This document shows, in pieces, positions 27,246-36,901 of a DNA stretch of 64,000 nucleotides. The notes below the pieces were generated by a model. The model saw only the letters and a list, made by a program, of their open reading frames with translations, searched no databases and was not told where the DNA came from. Every line of letters begins with the position of its first letter. Positions within the stretch are counted from its first letter, which is position 1. The stretch is from GCA-2689995 sp964529325. GTDB lineage: Bacteria > Fidelibacterota > Marinisomatia > SCGC-AAA003-L08 > GCA-2689995. The DNA lies in the NCBI GenBank assembly GCA_964529325.1, contig CAZGWH010000001.1, positions 62,001 through 126,000 of the forward strand, read 5' to 3'. The position numbers were made by a program, and so were the translations under genes.

Positions 27246-29003
27246 TTGAAATCAATATTGAAATATTTATCTGGGTTAATTATAATAATTTCAATATTTT
27301 ATTTTTGGATATTACCCTTATTTTCTCAAGATATCATTTTTATTAATGGTAAAATTATTACAATGGAATCAAAAAATAGTGAGTTTGAAGCTATTTATAT
27401 TAAAGATGGGTTAATTTTTGAAATTGGTAATACCGAAGATATTATTAAAAATGATAATTGGAAAACGAAAGTAATAGATTTAAAAGGCAAGACGATGATG
27501 CCTGGGTTTATTGAAGCACATTGTCATCCAATCGGAACTGCAATAATTAATCAAGTCTTAAGCATTAGTGGATATAACTATAATTCACGGGCAGAAATAA
27601 TAAATGCAATTAAAACGGAAATTAAAAATCCAAATAATGATGATTGGCTAATTGTCTTCGGGTGGGACCCCGTAATGGTTGATGATTTAGAAAACCCATC
27701 ATTATCTGAATTAAATGACATTTCACCAAACAGACCGTTGCTCATACTTACTCAAATGATGCATCATGGGTTTATCAATTCGGCAGGATATAAAAGAGCT
27801 AAAATAACTAAAGATTATCCAGAATTATCAGGAGCTGGTAAATTTTTAAAAGATGATAATGGTGAGCTTAATGGAGTAATTTATGAAGTTACAGCTCTTC
27901 AATATATTTTAAAACAGCTCCCAAAAACACCATCATCAGCAATTAAATTATTATTAAATATACAATATTCAAAATATGCTAAAGCTGGTTTTACCTCAAT
28001 TGGAGTTCTAGGTCCAATAGAAAAAGGTGGCTATCCTTTAGATTTCATGTATAATTTAGCTTCTCAAAAAACAATGCCTATTCGAACTTTTATATATGGA
28101 TTAGAGAACCAAATTGATAGTGCAAATTGGAAACCCAATTATGGTCATGATAATTTCCGCCTTAAAGGAGTAAAACTCTATATGGATGGTTCGCCATACA
28201 CGGGTGGTGCTGCATTTAAAGATGCCTATGTAAATTCACATATTACTTTAAATCGAATTGGGTTAAAACCAAATCATTATGGTGAAGTAAATTATAGTTT
28301 AAATGAATTCATTCCAATTGTTGAAAAATACCATAATCAAGGCTTTCAAATTGCAACCCATGTGCAAGGTGAAATTGCAATAGATATCGCTTTAGATGCA
28401 ATTGAATATGCATTGAATAAACAACCAAGAGAAAATCACAGACATAGGTTAGAGCATAATGCATTAATCACAACAGAACAAATTAAAAGAGCAGAAAAAT
28501 TAGGTGTAACCCTTAGTATATTTATTGACCATATTTATTATTATGGTGATAAGTTAGACCAAATCGTTGGTAAAGAAAGAACACAACGATATATGCCTTT
28601 AGGAACTGCAATGAAAGTTGGAAATTTTACAACTATTCATACAGATAATCCCGTTACGCCTGTAAATGCTCTACGGCCAGTAGAAACTGCAATTTTAAGA
28701 AAGACACGAAAAACAGGGCAAATAGTTGGAAGTCAGGAAAGATTGTCTAAATTTGATGCATTAAAAGCAATTACCATAAATCCGGCATGGCAATTTATTG
28801 AAGAAAATAATATAGGCAGTTTAGAAATAGGTAAGTTTGCAGACTTAGTTATTTTATCAGAAAACCCGTTTGAAATAGATGCTGAAAATTATCAAAACAT
28901 TAAAATTGAAAGTACTTGGTTGTCTGGGAAAAAAATAAATTCTTCAATATATAATTGGACAAATTTTAAATTATCTATTCTTACTTTATGGGAAATGATT
29001 TAA
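27246..29003 (+). CDS. Amidohydrolase family protein (YtcJ-like, amidohydrolase 3)
   Basis: Metal-dependent hydrolase of 585 residues. An N-terminal membrane helix or signal peptide (~8-27) precedes the composite domain: IIFINGKIITM, IKDGLIFEIGN, LKGKTMMPGFIEAHCHP (metal-binding HxH at the start of the barrel). Later signatures are ATHVQGEIAID, HRHRLEHNALIT, TIHTDNPVTPVNAL (Asp ligand region) and the closing IGSLEIGKFADLVILSENPF, all YtcJ-like. Physiological substrate is unknown. TTG start at 27246, eight bases after the preceding gene and preceded by an AAAAAGAAA purine stretch; it may be co-transcribed with it. Confidence 0.9.
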   Translation: MKSILKYLSGLIIIISIFYFWILPLFSQDIIFINGKIITMESKNSEFEAIYIKDGLIFEIGNTEDIIKNDNWKTKVIDLKGKTMMPGFIEAHCHPIGTAIINQVLSISGYNYNSRAEIINAIKTEIKNPNNDDWLIVFGWDPVMVDDLENPSLSELNDISPNRPLLILTQMMHHGFINSAGYKRAKITKDYPELSGAGKFLKDDNGELNGVIYEVTALQYILKQLPKTPSSAIKLLLNIQYSKYAKAGFTSIGVLGPIEKGGYPLDFMYNLASQKTMPIRTFIYGLENQIDSANWKPNYGHDNFRLKGVKLYMDGSPYTGGAAFKDAYVNSHITLNRIGLKPNHYGEVNYSLNEFIPIVEKYHNQGFQIATHVQGEIAIDIALDAIEYALNKQPRENHRHRLEHNALITTEQIKRAEKLGVTLSIFIDHIYYYGDKLDQIVGKERTQRYMPLGTAMKVGNFTTIHTDNPVTPVNALRPVETAILRKTRKTGQIVGSQERLSKFDALKAITINPAWQFIEENNIGSLEIGKFADLVILSENPFEIDAENYQNIKIESTWLSGKKINSSIYNWTNFKLSILTLWEMI

Positions 29004-29020
29004 AAATAACTATTTCTGTC

Positions 29021-29269
29021 TCATATCACCTGACGGGATACATGATGACCTTTTATGGTTTTGGATGTTTTACCGTTCCTGGAGTTAGATTTGCTTTTTC
29101 CCAAGGAGGAATATTTTGAATAGCCTAAATGGTCTGTCATCTCACCTTCTAGAGCTCGCTTTACAACGGCTTTAGTTAATTGTTTTAATAAGCCTTCTTC
29201 ACCCAAAATATCTTCAGGCTTTTTACAACTTTTTAACAGCTCATCTATCAGTTCATCGTTTCTAGTCAT
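29021..29269 (-). pseudogene. IS256-family transposase, N-terminal fragment
   Basis: 82 codons from an ATG at 29269 encode the start of an IS256/Mutator-type transposase: ILGEEGLLKQLTKAVVKRALEGEMTDHLGY followed by NSRNGKTSKTIKG. Full-length proteins have about 400 residues with a DDE catalytic core, all missing here. After TIKG the reading continues into eight residues that do not match the family and stops, so the element was cut by deletion near 29045. The sequence before the start codon (to about 29323) ends in TTTACACAAAAC, resembling IS256-group termini. The element is dead. Confidence 0.85.
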
Positions 29270-29336
29270 TTTGCTTTCCTTTCTTTGCTTTTATATCAAG
29301 CAGTTTGACCATTTACACAAAACTATTTATAAGCCC

Positions 29337-29393
29337 ACTGAGAGAATTCCAATATAGAGTTCTCTCAGTTGATTAAGGGTATTTTCATACCCT
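29337..29393 (-). terminator. Two hairpins after acs (probable terminator region)
   Basis: Read on the minus strand after the acs stop: first a 7-bp stem AGGGTAT / ATACCCT with a GAAA tetraloop (29376-29393), then a perfect 10-bp stem ACTGAGAGAA / TTCTCTCAGT (29337-29346 with 29360-29369) with a 13-base loop. Neither has a long U-tract, so termination may be weak or the second hairpin may serve both strands. Confidence 0.6.
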
Positions 29394-29407
29394 CAGAGGA
29401 AAGAAAT

Positions 29408-31360
29408 TTACTGCCTACTTTCTAACAAATTATCCACTACAGATGGATCAGCTAATGTTGAGATATCGCCTAGACTAGAAATATTATTCCCAGCAATTTT
29501 TCTAAGAATTCTTCTCATAATCTTCCCAGAGCGTGTTTTAGGTAGTGCTGGGGTAAACTGTACTTTATCAGGTGATGCATGAGGCCCGATTAATTCTCTC
29601 ACTTTCATACGAATTCCTTTTAAAGTTTCATCATTTGGTTCTTCGCCAGCCATGAGTGTTACATAAGCATAAATTCCTTGCCCCTTCACTTCATGAGGAT
29701 ATCCAACAACGGCAGCCTCTGCAACCGTTTTGTATGCACCAATTGCACCTTCTATTTCAGCCGTTCCCAATCGATGTCCAGACACATTTAGTACATCATC
29801 AACACGACCTGTAATCCAGTAATACCCATCTTCATCTCGTTTTGCTCCATCGCCAGTAAAATAATATCCAGGATACATTGAGAAATATGTTTCAAAAAAT
29901 CTTTTATGATCACCATAGATTGTACGCATTTGCCCTGGCCAAGAATGTTTAATAGCAAGTAACCCTTCAACACTATTGCCCTCTTTTTCAACACCTTCTG
30001 CATTTAAAATAACTGGTTCTATTCCAAAAAATGGCATAGTTGCTGAACCTGGCTTTGTTGCAATTGCTGATGGAAGTGGCGTAATTAAAATTCCACCTGT
30101 TTCTGTTTGCCACCATGTATCTATAATTGGACAATTATTTTCACCAATCACATCTTTATACCACATCCATTCTGGTTTTTTTATAGGTTCACCAACAGTA
30201 CCTAATACTTTAAGAGTTGATCTATCCCATTTAGTTACATAGTCATCACCCTCACGCATAAGTGCACGCAATGCTGTTGGAGCGGTATAAAAAATATTCA
30301 CTTTATGTTTTTCAACTATTTGCCAAAACCGACCAAAATCAGGGTAATTTGGTACTCCTTCAAACATCATCGTTGTAGCTCTATTTGCCATTGGTCCATA
30401 CACAATATATGAATGACCCGTAATCCAACCAATATCTGCTGTACACCAATAAATGTCCCCTGCTTGATAATCAAAAATAGTTTCATGTGTGTAAGAAGCA
30501 AAAAGTAAATATCCTGCTGTGGTATGCAATACACCTTTAGGTTTTCCTGTTGAACCAGATGTGTATAAAATAAATAGTGGATCTTCAGCATCCATTTGTA
30601 CAGGTTCACATTCTGATGATACTTTGCCCACTTCATCCTGCCACCAAACATCTCTACCATCATCCATATTTACAGGTTCACCCGTGCGTTTTACTACAAA
30701 CACTTTTTCTATTGATGGCGTATTTTCCAATGCTTTATCAGCATTGGATTTCATTGGAATATTTAGTTTTTTACCTCGAACACCAGTGTCTTGCGTTACT
30801 AATATTTTGCATTCAGAATCATTTATTCTATTACGCAAAGCATCAGGTGAGAATGCACCAAATACAATTGAGTGAACCGCACCAATTCGAGAACAGGCTA
30901 ACATCGCTATAGAAAGCTCAGGGATCATTTGCATATACAAGCAAACTCTATCACCTTTTTGCACTCCATGTGCTTTTAATACATTCGCAAATTGAGATAC
31001 TTTTTCAAGCATTTCATTATAGGTGTACAACGCATCTTCATCTGGGTTATTACCTTCCCAAATAAGTGCAGTTTGGTCACCATGCCCCGCATTTACATGT
31101 CTATCTAAGCAATTAAATGAAACATTAAGTTTTCCACCTTCAAACCACTTAATATTTGCAGTATTAAAATCACAATTAGAAACGGTATCCCACTTTTTAT
31201 ACCAAGTTAATCGTTCTGCTTTATCTGCCCAAAATTCATCCATATTTTCAATAGAATTATTGTACATTTTTTGATATGATTCCATTGTTGGAACATGAGC
31301 AATTTGTGCATCTTTATATTGTGTTTTAATCACTTTAGGTGTTTGAATTAATTCAGTCAT
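29408..31360 (-). CDS. acs: Acetyl-CoA synthetase (AMP-forming)
   Basis: Converts acetate, CoA and ATP to acetyl-CoA. 650 residues, the usual length. Core motifs: YTSGSTGKPKGVLHTTAGY (P-loop-like adenylation motif), DTWWQTETGG, YYFTGDGAKRDEDGYYWITGR, and SGKIMRR near the end, where Lys613 is the residue controlled by acetylation in this family. The start ATG follows GGAAAAACCG, a fair ribosome-binding site. It lies downstream of an OFA-type MFS transporter on the same strand, which suggests uptake and activation of a small carboxylate. Its GC content looks higher than that of neighbours, perhaps reflecting strong expression. Confidence 0.98.
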   Translation of the reverse strand: MTELIQTPKVIKTQYKDAQIAHVPTMESYQKMYNNSIENMDEFWADKAERLTWYKKWDTVSNCDFNTANIKWFEGGKLNVSFNCLDRHVNAGHGDQTALIWEGNNPDEDALYTYNEMLEKVSQFANVLKAHGVQKGDRVCLYMQMIPELSIAMLACSRIGAVHSIVFGAFSPDALRNRINDSECKILVTQDTGVRGKKLNIPMKSNADKALENTPSIEKVFVVKRTGEPVNMDDGRDVWWQDEVGKVSSECEPVQMDAEDPLFILYTSGSTGKPKGVLHTTAGYLLFASYTHETIFDYQAGDIYWCTADIGWITGHSYIVYGPMANRATTMMFEGVPNYPDFGRFWQIVEKHKVNIFYTAPTALRALMREGDDYVTKWDRSTLKVLGTVGEPIKKPEWMWYKDVIGENNCPIIDTWWQTETGGILITPLPSAIATKPGSATMPFFGIEPVILNAEGVEKEGNSVEGLLAIKHSWPGQMRTIYGDHKRFFETYFSMYPGYYFTGDGAKRDEDGYYWITGRVDDVLNVSGHRLGTAEIEGAIGAYKTVAEAAVVGYPHEVKGQGIYAYVTLMAGEEPNDETLKGIRMKVRELIGPHASPDKVQFTPALPKTRSGKIMRRILRKIAGNNISSLGDISTLADPSVVDNLLESRQ

Positions 31361-31468
31361 CGGTTTTTCCTTTTCTTAGTTATTAAATTTATTAAATTAG
31401 AAAATTTGAATTTTATCTAACTATCTACAATCTATCATCTACCTTTTTAGCAAATCATTACCATAAGA

Positions 31469-32761
31469 TTATGCAAATTTATTGGATTTCCCCCTGGTCA
31501 TTATTAATGCACCAATTAAACATGCAATACCTGCAATAATAAAAGGTGTCATCCAAACGGAGGGGTCTGTATTACTTTTAGCAGAATCCTTAAAAAAACC
31601 TGCAATTTGTGGTCCTAATATTCCAGCAATACCATATGCTGTAAACATAAATCCATAGTTTTGCCCAACATTTTTATTCCCAAAATAATCAGCAGTTGCT
31701 GCAGGAAATAATGCAAAATTACCACCAAAATTAAATCCAATTATACTTGAAACTATTATTAGACCAATTGCAGTTCCAAACAAGATGAATCCATGATAAA
31801 TAGAAAGCATAATTAAACCTTGCAAAGTAGTCATTGCAATAATCGCTTTTCGTCTCCCAATTTTATCAGATATAATTCCCCAAATAATACGACCTAAACC
31901 ATTAAAAATTGCATACCAAGCCATCGCTGTACCTGTAATAACTCCAGCGTTTGCGACCCCATGGTGTTCAAGAGCATCTATACCAAATAACCGAATACAA
32001 TAAATTACCATTAATCCTGATAATGCAGAAAAAATAAAAACAGACCATAATTTATAAAACTGTGGACTTTTTAACATTTGGGAAGACTCTACCTCTTCTG
32101 ATGCAGTTATATTTACAGATGAAACTATATTGGGATCCCAACCTTCAGGTATATAACCTTTCGGAGGGTTTACCATTACTAAACTACCCAATAAAACTAA
32201 AATTGTAAATACTACTCCGTAAATCACAAATACAGATTGAACACTATTTAGCCCAAATACATTTGCTGTGTTTAATAACCCTCCAAACCAAGAACCAGCA
32301 AGTTTCACCCAAATTGTAGCTCCAAATCCGAACCCTGCTACAGCAAGTCCAGTTATCAACCCTTTTTTATCTGGAAACCACTTTACTCCAACAGCAATTG
32401 GAACTACATACGCAATCCCAATCCCTGCACCACCAACAATACCAATAAATAATAATTGTGTCCAAAATGTACTTCCAAAAATCCCACCAAAAATATATCC
32501 TGTACCAAGAAGAATTCCTCCTATCATAGTTAATTTAATAGAGCTAATTCGTTGTTGAAGTTGTCCTGAAATCACCACAAACATTGAAAAAGATGCTAAA
32601 CCTGCTGAAAATATCCACGCTGTTTGTTGAGCTGAAAATTTAAATATTCCATTTGAATCTGTGAGTAAATCCGTAAATACAGACCAAGAATAAATTGCCC
32701 CCAAAGCAAGCTGAATCATTATTGCACCCACCACTACAATCCATCTATTTTTAATATTCAT
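31469..32761 (-). CDS. MFS transporter, oxalate/formate antiporter (OFA) family
   Basis: 12-helix major-facilitator carrier of 430 residues. The N-terminus NRWIVVVGAIMIQLALGAIYSWSVF is the OFA-family hallmark; GGAGIGIAYVVPIAVGVKWFPDKKGLITGLAVAGFGFGA and GLGRIIWGIISDKIGRRKAI are the two conserved loop regions. OFA carriers move small monocarboxylates such as oxalate, formate, lactate or pyruvate. Gene order with acs favours acetate or a related acid, which is inference. The start ATG follows TTAGGATGTC, a reasonable ribosome site. Confidence 0.92.
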   Translation of the reverse strand: MNIKNRWIVVVGAIMIQLALGAIYSWSVFTDLLTDSNGIFKFSAQQTAWIFSAGLASFSMFVVISGQLQQRISSIKLTMIGGILLGTGYIFGGIFGSTFWTQLLFIGIVGGAGIGIAYVVPIAVGVKWFPDKKGLITGLAVAGFGFGATIWVKLAGSWFGGLLNTANVFGLNSVQSVFVIYGVVFTILVLLGSLVMVNPPKGYIPEGWDPNIVSSVNITASEEVESSQMLKSPQFYKLWSVFIFSALSGLMVIYCIRLFGIDALEHHGVANAGVITGTAMAWYAIFNGLGRIIWGIISDKIGRRKAIIAMTTLQGLIMLSIYHGFILFGTAIGLIIVSSIIGFNFGGNFALFPAATADYFGNKNVGQNYGFMFTAYGIAGILGPQIAGFFKDSAKSNTDPSVWMTPFIIAGIACLIGALIMTRGKSNKFA

Positions 32762-32912
32762 GACATCCTAATAATATTTTTCAAATATCGATAATTAGAC
32801 CTGCTTATCTTATTATAAATTTACGAATAATTTCTATTAATTTTATAGTATAAATTTTAATAACAAAAATATCTTTTGCTTTACAAATTAAAAGGTGAAT
32901 AAATTGGAATTA

Positions 32913-32951
32913 ATGGAAAATTTAACATTTAACTATTGGTGTCACATTTAA
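32913..32951 (+). CDS. trpL: Candidate trp leader peptide (12 residues)
   Basis: A short ORF MENLTFNYWCHI with one Trp (residue 9) ends 39 bases before the terminator hairpin in front of trpE. GGAA four bases before the ATG could be its ribosome site. Only one Trp codon makes it weaker than classic TrpL, which has two or more. Kept as a candidate because of position only. Confidence 0.35.
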   Translation: MENLTFNYWCHI

Positions 32952-32990
32952 CGGGTAAAACTGCTCCGCGAATGTTCGCTATACAGAATT

Positions 32991-33018
32991 AACCCCGAAT
33001 TTTACTTCGGGGTTTTTA
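32991..33018 (+). terminator. Intrinsic terminator directly upstream of trpE (probable attenuator)
   Basis: AACCCCGAA (32991-32999), loop TTTTAC region, TTCGGGGTT followed by TTTATT. The hairpin ends nine bases before the trpE start, too close to terminate a different upstream gene on this strand (none exists). Upstream, GCGA-ATGT-TCGC (32968-32979) forms a small hairpin, and CGGGT (32952-32956) could pair with part of the CCCC arm, offering a mutually exclusive fold. This is the layout of transcription attenuation. Confidence 0.75.
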
Positions 33019-33026
33019 TTTATAAA

Positions 33027-34493
33027 ATGAAATATACTGAATTTATATCATTATCAAAAAAATACAAAACAATACCTGTTTATAAACGGATTATTGCAGA
33101 TTTACTCACACCTATTTCTGCATATATGAAACTCACAAAAACCTCAACATATTCATTTATTTTTGAATCCGTTGAAAAAGGTGAGCAATATGGACGATAT
33201 TCATTTATTGGTAGAGATCCAATAAAAATATATAAAGCTGAAAATCAAAATTCTTATAATCTCATAAATAATTCTTGGGAAATAATAAATAAACCATTTC
33301 TTCATATTTTAAGAAATGAATTAAAAAATTATAATGCTCCTAAATTGGAAAGCCTTCCATCATTTACTGGAGGATGGGTGGGAAATTTAGGATATGAAAG
33401 TATTCAATGGATTGAAAATATTCCAGTTCATACAAAAGATAATATTAATACACCGGATGCAATGTTTATGCTTTTCAATGAAATTATTGCATTTGATCAT
33501 TTAAAAAATGAAATTATTTTATTTTCAAATGTACATATAACAAAAAATACACAATTAAAAAATGCCTATAATGAAGCGAATGATAAAATTGATAAAATGG
33601 GAGAATCGTTACATGCAGATATAGATTACCAAACCCCAAAAAAATCTAAAAAATCAAAATCAAAATCAAATGTTTCAAAAATAAAATTCTTAAATTCAAT
33701 CAAAAAGACAAAAGAATATATAAAATCAGGCGATGTATTCCAACTTGTTTTAAGTCAACAATTTAGCCGGGAAACAAATATAGATCCAATAACCTTATAT
33801 AGAGCATTACGCATAATAAACCCATCGCCTTATATGTTTTTATTGAACATGGGTGGGTTTGAAATCATTGGTGCTTCACCAGAATTACTTGTAAAAGTTG
33901 AAAATGAAAATATTGAAATAAGACCTATTGCTGGTACTCGCCCAAGAGGAAAGAATTCCATAGAGGATATTGAATTATCAAAAGATTTATTAAATGATGA
34001 AAAAGAAAGAGCAGAACATTTAATGTTAGTTGATTTAGGGCGAAATGATGTTGGAAAGTCCGCCGAGATAAATTCAGTAAAGGTAAAAGAATTTATGGAG
34101 GTTGAATATTATTCTCATGTGATGCATATTGTGTCAGATATTCAAGGAAAATTAGCGAAAGGAAATGATGTTTTTGATGCTCTATACTCAGGATTTCCCG
34201 CTGGAACACTTACTGGTGCACCCAAAATAAGAGCGATGGAAATAATTAATAAATTAGAAAATTGTAAACGCGGAGTATATTCTGGGGCGATTGGATATTT
34301 TGATTTTACTGGCGATATGAATACTTGCATCGCAATTAGAACAATGGTATTAAAAGACAATATTGTTTATTTCCAATCGGGAGCAGGGATTGTATATGAT
34401 TCCGACCCTGAAAAAGAATACGAGGAAACTATAAATAAAGCAAAAGCAATAAATTCGGCAATTGACTTTGCTGAAAATGGATTAATTCAATGA
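33027..34493 (+). CDS. trpE: Anthranilate synthase component I
   Basis: Makes anthranilate from chorismate with ammonia supplied by TrpG. 488 residues. The N-terminal regulatory part has FESVEKGEQYGRYSFIG, the region that binds feedback Trp (usually LES, here FES). The chorismate-binding core has IIGASPELLVKVE, IRPIAGTRPRG, ERAEHLMLVDLGRNDVG, and the late SGFPAGTLTGAPKIRAMEII and GAIGYFD blocks. Its TGA stop overlaps the trpG ATG (ATGA). First gene of trpEGDCFBA, behind a probable attenuator. Confidence 0.98.
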   Translation: MKYTEFISLSKKYKTIPVYKRIIADLLTPISAYMKLTKTSTYSFIFESVEKGEQYGRYSFIGRDPIKIYKAENQNSYNLINNSWEIINKPFLHILRNELKNYNAPKLESLPSFTGGWVGNLGYESIQWIENIPVHTKDNINTPDAMFMLFNEIIAFDHLKNEIILFSNVHITKNTQLKNAYNEANDKIDKMGESLHADIDYQTPKKSKKSKSKSNVSKIKFLNSIKKTKEYIKSGDVFQLVLSQQFSRETNIDPITLYRALRIINPSPYMFLLNMGGFEIIGASPELLVKVENENIEIRPIAGTRPRGKNSIEDIELSKDLLNDEKERAEHLMLVDLGRNDVGKSAEINSVKVKEFMEVEYYSHVMHIVSDIQGKLAKGNDVFDALYSGFPAGTLTGAPKIRAMEIINKLENCKRGVYSGAIGYFDFTGDMNTCIAIRTMVLKDNIVYFQSGAGIVYDSDPEKEYEETINKAKAINSAIDFAENGLIQ

Positions 34494-35077
34494 TATTGAT
34501 AATTGATAATTATGATTCTTTCACCTATAATTTAGTGCAATATATTGGCTCAATAAATCCAAATCTTGAAGTTATTAGAAATGACAAAATTACATTTGAA
34601 GAAATAAAGGAAAAAAATCCTACACATATCGTCATCTCTCCCGGACCAGGAAAACCAGAAGATGCAGGGATTTCAATTGAAATTATTAAAGAATTTGGAG
34701 AATATATTCCTATTCTTGGAATTTGCCTAGGTCATCAAGCAATTACAGTTGCTTTTGGTGGAAATGTAGATAGATCTGATGAAATTATACATGGAAAAAC
34801 ATCAATCATAAATCATTTTGATTCAAAATTGTTTCATAATATTCCCCAACAATTTAATGCAACACGATATCATTCATTAGTTGCAATGAAAGAGGAATTT
34901 CCAACAGAATTAAAAATTACTGCCGAATTAAAAAATGGATTAATTATGGGACTTGAACATAAAAAGTTTCCAATTTATGGGGTGCAATTTCACCCTGAAT
35001 CTATCGTTACAGAATATGGTATGCAGTTAATAGAAAACTTTATTAATATTTCTAAAATAAATACTCAAAAAAAATAG
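34490..35077 (+). CDS. trpG: Anthranilate synthase component II (glutamine amidotransferase)
   Basis: Class I amidotransferase giving ammonia to TrpE. 195 residues. Visible: IDNYDSFTYNLVQY at the N-terminus, SPGPGKPEDAG, the nucleophile Cys in ILGICLGHQAI (~residue 79), and FHPES with the catalytic His-Glu near 168-170. Stand-alone, not fused to TrpD. A 40-base gap separates it from trpD. Confidence 0.98.
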   Translation: MILIIDNYDSFTYNLVQYIGSINPNLEVIRNDKITFEEIKEKNPTHIVISPGPGKPEDAGISIEIIKEFGEYIPILGICLGHQAITVAFGGNVDRSDEIIHGKTSIINHFDSKLFHNIPQQFNATRYHSLVAMKEEFPTELKITAELKNGLIMGLEHKKFPIYGVQFHPESIVTEYGMQLIENFINISKINTQKK

Positions 35078-35117
35078 AAGTATTATTGATAAAGATAAAA
35101 AATACAAAAGAATATAT

Positions 35118-36122
35118 ATGAAAAAAATAATAGAACAATTATTAGGACATCAAAGCCTAACTCAAAAAGAGTCAAGAAATGTAATGTACAACATCATGTC
35201 AGGTGAATTTAATGATGCACAAATTTCAGGCTTTTTAATTGCATTAAGGGCGAAAGGTGAATCCTCTGCTGAAATTGCAGGATTTGCTCAAGCAATGAGA
35301 GAAAAAATGACACCAATCAATATTCAAAGCGATGCAATGGATATGTGTGGTACAGGTGGTGATGCGAAAGGGACATTCAATATTTCAACAGCGTCTTCAT
35401 TTATAGTCGCAGGTGCAGGCGTTCATGTTGCAAAGCATGGCAATCGCTCCATGACTTCCAAATCAGGATCTGCAGATGTATTAACAGCATTAGGAGTTGA
35501 TATTACATTGTCTCCTGAAAAAGTGTCTAAATGTATTGATGAAATTGGAATTGGTTTTATGTTCGCCCCTTCCTTACACCCTGCAATGAAATACGCAATG
35601 GGTGCACGAACTGCACTTGCAACCCGAACCGTATTTAACATATTGGGCCCCTTGTGTAATCCTGCAGGAGTAAAAAGACAATTAGTTGGTATTTTTGAAG
35701 GAAGCCTTACGGATAAAATAGCTGAAGTATTAAAAAAATTAGAATCTAAAACAGCAATGATAGTTCATGGATATGATGGATTAGACGAAATTTCAACTAC
35801 ATCTTCAACAAAAATTAGCTATTTAAAAATGGACCAAACTATAAAATCAATGGCAATTTCACCTTCTGATTTTGGCTTCTCTACAACGACCCTTGAAAAT
35901 TTAAAAGGTGGAACACCTGAAGAAAATGCAAAAATAATTATGAATATTTTAGACGGAACGGACAAAGGACCCAAAAGAGATATACTTATTTTAAATGCAG
36001 CAGGTGGAATACTCGTTGGCGGTAAAGTAGATTCATTCAAAGATGGAATTAAATATGCAGAAGAATCATTAGAATCAGGAGAAGCCTTAAATAAATTGAA
36101 AAAACTAATTGCGATAAAATGA
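35118..36122 (+). CDS. trpD: Anthranilate phosphoribosyltransferase
   Basis: Adds phosphoribose from PRPP to anthranilate. 334 residues. PRPP-binding CGTGGDAKGTFNIST near 76-90, KHGNRSMTSKSGSADVL near 105-121, and FNILGPLCNPAG near 175 are family signatures. It overlaps trpC by four bases (ATGA). Confidence 0.98.
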   Translation: MKKIIEQLLGHQSLTQKESRNVMYNIMSGEFNDAQISGFLIALRAKGESSAEIAGFAQAMREKMTPINIQSDAMDMCGTGGDAKGTFNISTASSFIVAGAGVHVAKHGNRSMTSKSGSADVLTALGVDITLSPEKVSKCIDEIGIGFMFAPSLHPAMKYAMGARTALATRTVFNILGPLCNPAGVKRQLVGIFEGSLTDKIAEVLKKLESKTAMIVHGYDGLDEISTTSSTKISYLKMDQTIKSMAISPSDFGFSTTTLENLKGGTPEENAKIIMNILDGTDKGPKRDILILNAAGGILVGGKVDSFKDGIKYAEESLESGEALNKLKKLIAIK

Positions 36123-36901
36123 ATATTCTTGATAAAATTATTGAGAAGAAGCAAACTGAAATTGAAATTGCATCAAAGATTAACCCCATTGAACAATTAA
36201 AAGAAACACAACGATTATTTCAAATTAGAGATTTTAAAAATTCATTAATTTCAAATGAGGTTTCAATTATTGCAGAAATAAAATTTAAGTCACCATCAGC
36301 AGGAAACTTATTAAAAAATATACTTCCAGGGGAAATATCAAAATCATACGAAATTAATGGAGCATCTGCAATTTCAGTGCTCACAGATAATCATTTTTTT
36401 GGTGGAAATTTAAATTTCATTCATGAAGTGAAGTCAAATTGTGAAATACCTGTTTTAAGAAAAGATTTCATTATTACTGAATATCAAATTTGGGAGTCCT
36501 TTACTTTTGGAGCTGATGCAATATTATTGATTTCTGATGCATTAGAATTTGAAAAATTAAAAGACTTATACCAATTATCAAAAGAATTAGGTTTATCAGT
36601 TTTACTCGAAAGCCACTCAAAAGAATCTCTTGATAATGCATTAAAATTAAACCCTGAATTATTAGGAATTAATTGTCGAAATTTAAAAACAATGAAAACT
36701 GATTTAGATTGGTTTAAAAATTGTATCTCAGATATTGATCATGAATGTATTAAAATAGCTGAAAGTGGAATAAATAACCCAAATGATTTACAATTAATTA
36801 AAAAATTAGGTTATGACGGAGCTTTAATTGGTACACTATTTATGAAAAGTGGGGAACCTGGAAATGCACTTGCAAAACTTTTAGGTCGAGTCCCAAAATG
36901 A
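36119..36901 (+). CDS. trpC: Indole-3-glycerol-phosphate synthase
   Basis: Closes the indole ring from CdRP. 260 residues, monofunctional (not fused to TrpF). TIM-barrel motifs: IIAEIKFKSPSAG (catalytic Glu-Lys region; canonical KxxSPS), LRKDFIITEYQIWES, LLESHSKE, LGINCRNLKT and IAESGINNPNDL. ATGA overlap with trpF. Confidence 0.97.
   Translation: MNILDKIIEKKQTEIEIASKINPIEQLKETQRLFQIRDFKNSLISNEVSIIAEIKFKSPSAGNLLKNILPGEISKSYEINGASAISVLTDNHFFGGNLNFIHEVKSNCEIPVLRKDFIITEYQIWESFTFGADAILLISDALEFEKLKDLYQLSKELGLSVLLESHSKESLDNALKLNPELLGINCRNLKTMKTDLDWFKNCISDIDHECIKIAESGINNPNDLQLIKKLGYDGALIGTLFMKSGEPGNALAKLLGRVPK

Larger units (their letters stand above)
29004..29407. other. 404-base gap holding an insertion-sequence relic and terminators
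   Basis: Contains an IS256-type transposase fragment (29021-29269), a probable IS end around 29305-29323 (TTTACACAAAAC), and two hairpins (29337-29393) beyond the end of acs. I see no other gene here. Composition of the transposase fragment is visibly richer in GC than the flanking amidohydrolase gene. Confidence 0.7.

Noticed and set aside
30519..30912. Plus-strand ORFs opposite acs
   Set aside because: Antisense shadows of a well-conserved gene, no family features.
32762..32990. T-box or other known riboswitch upstream of trpE
   Set aside because: No T-box consensus (TGGNACCGCG-like) or other aptamer I can recognise; only the attenuator-type hairpin is supported.
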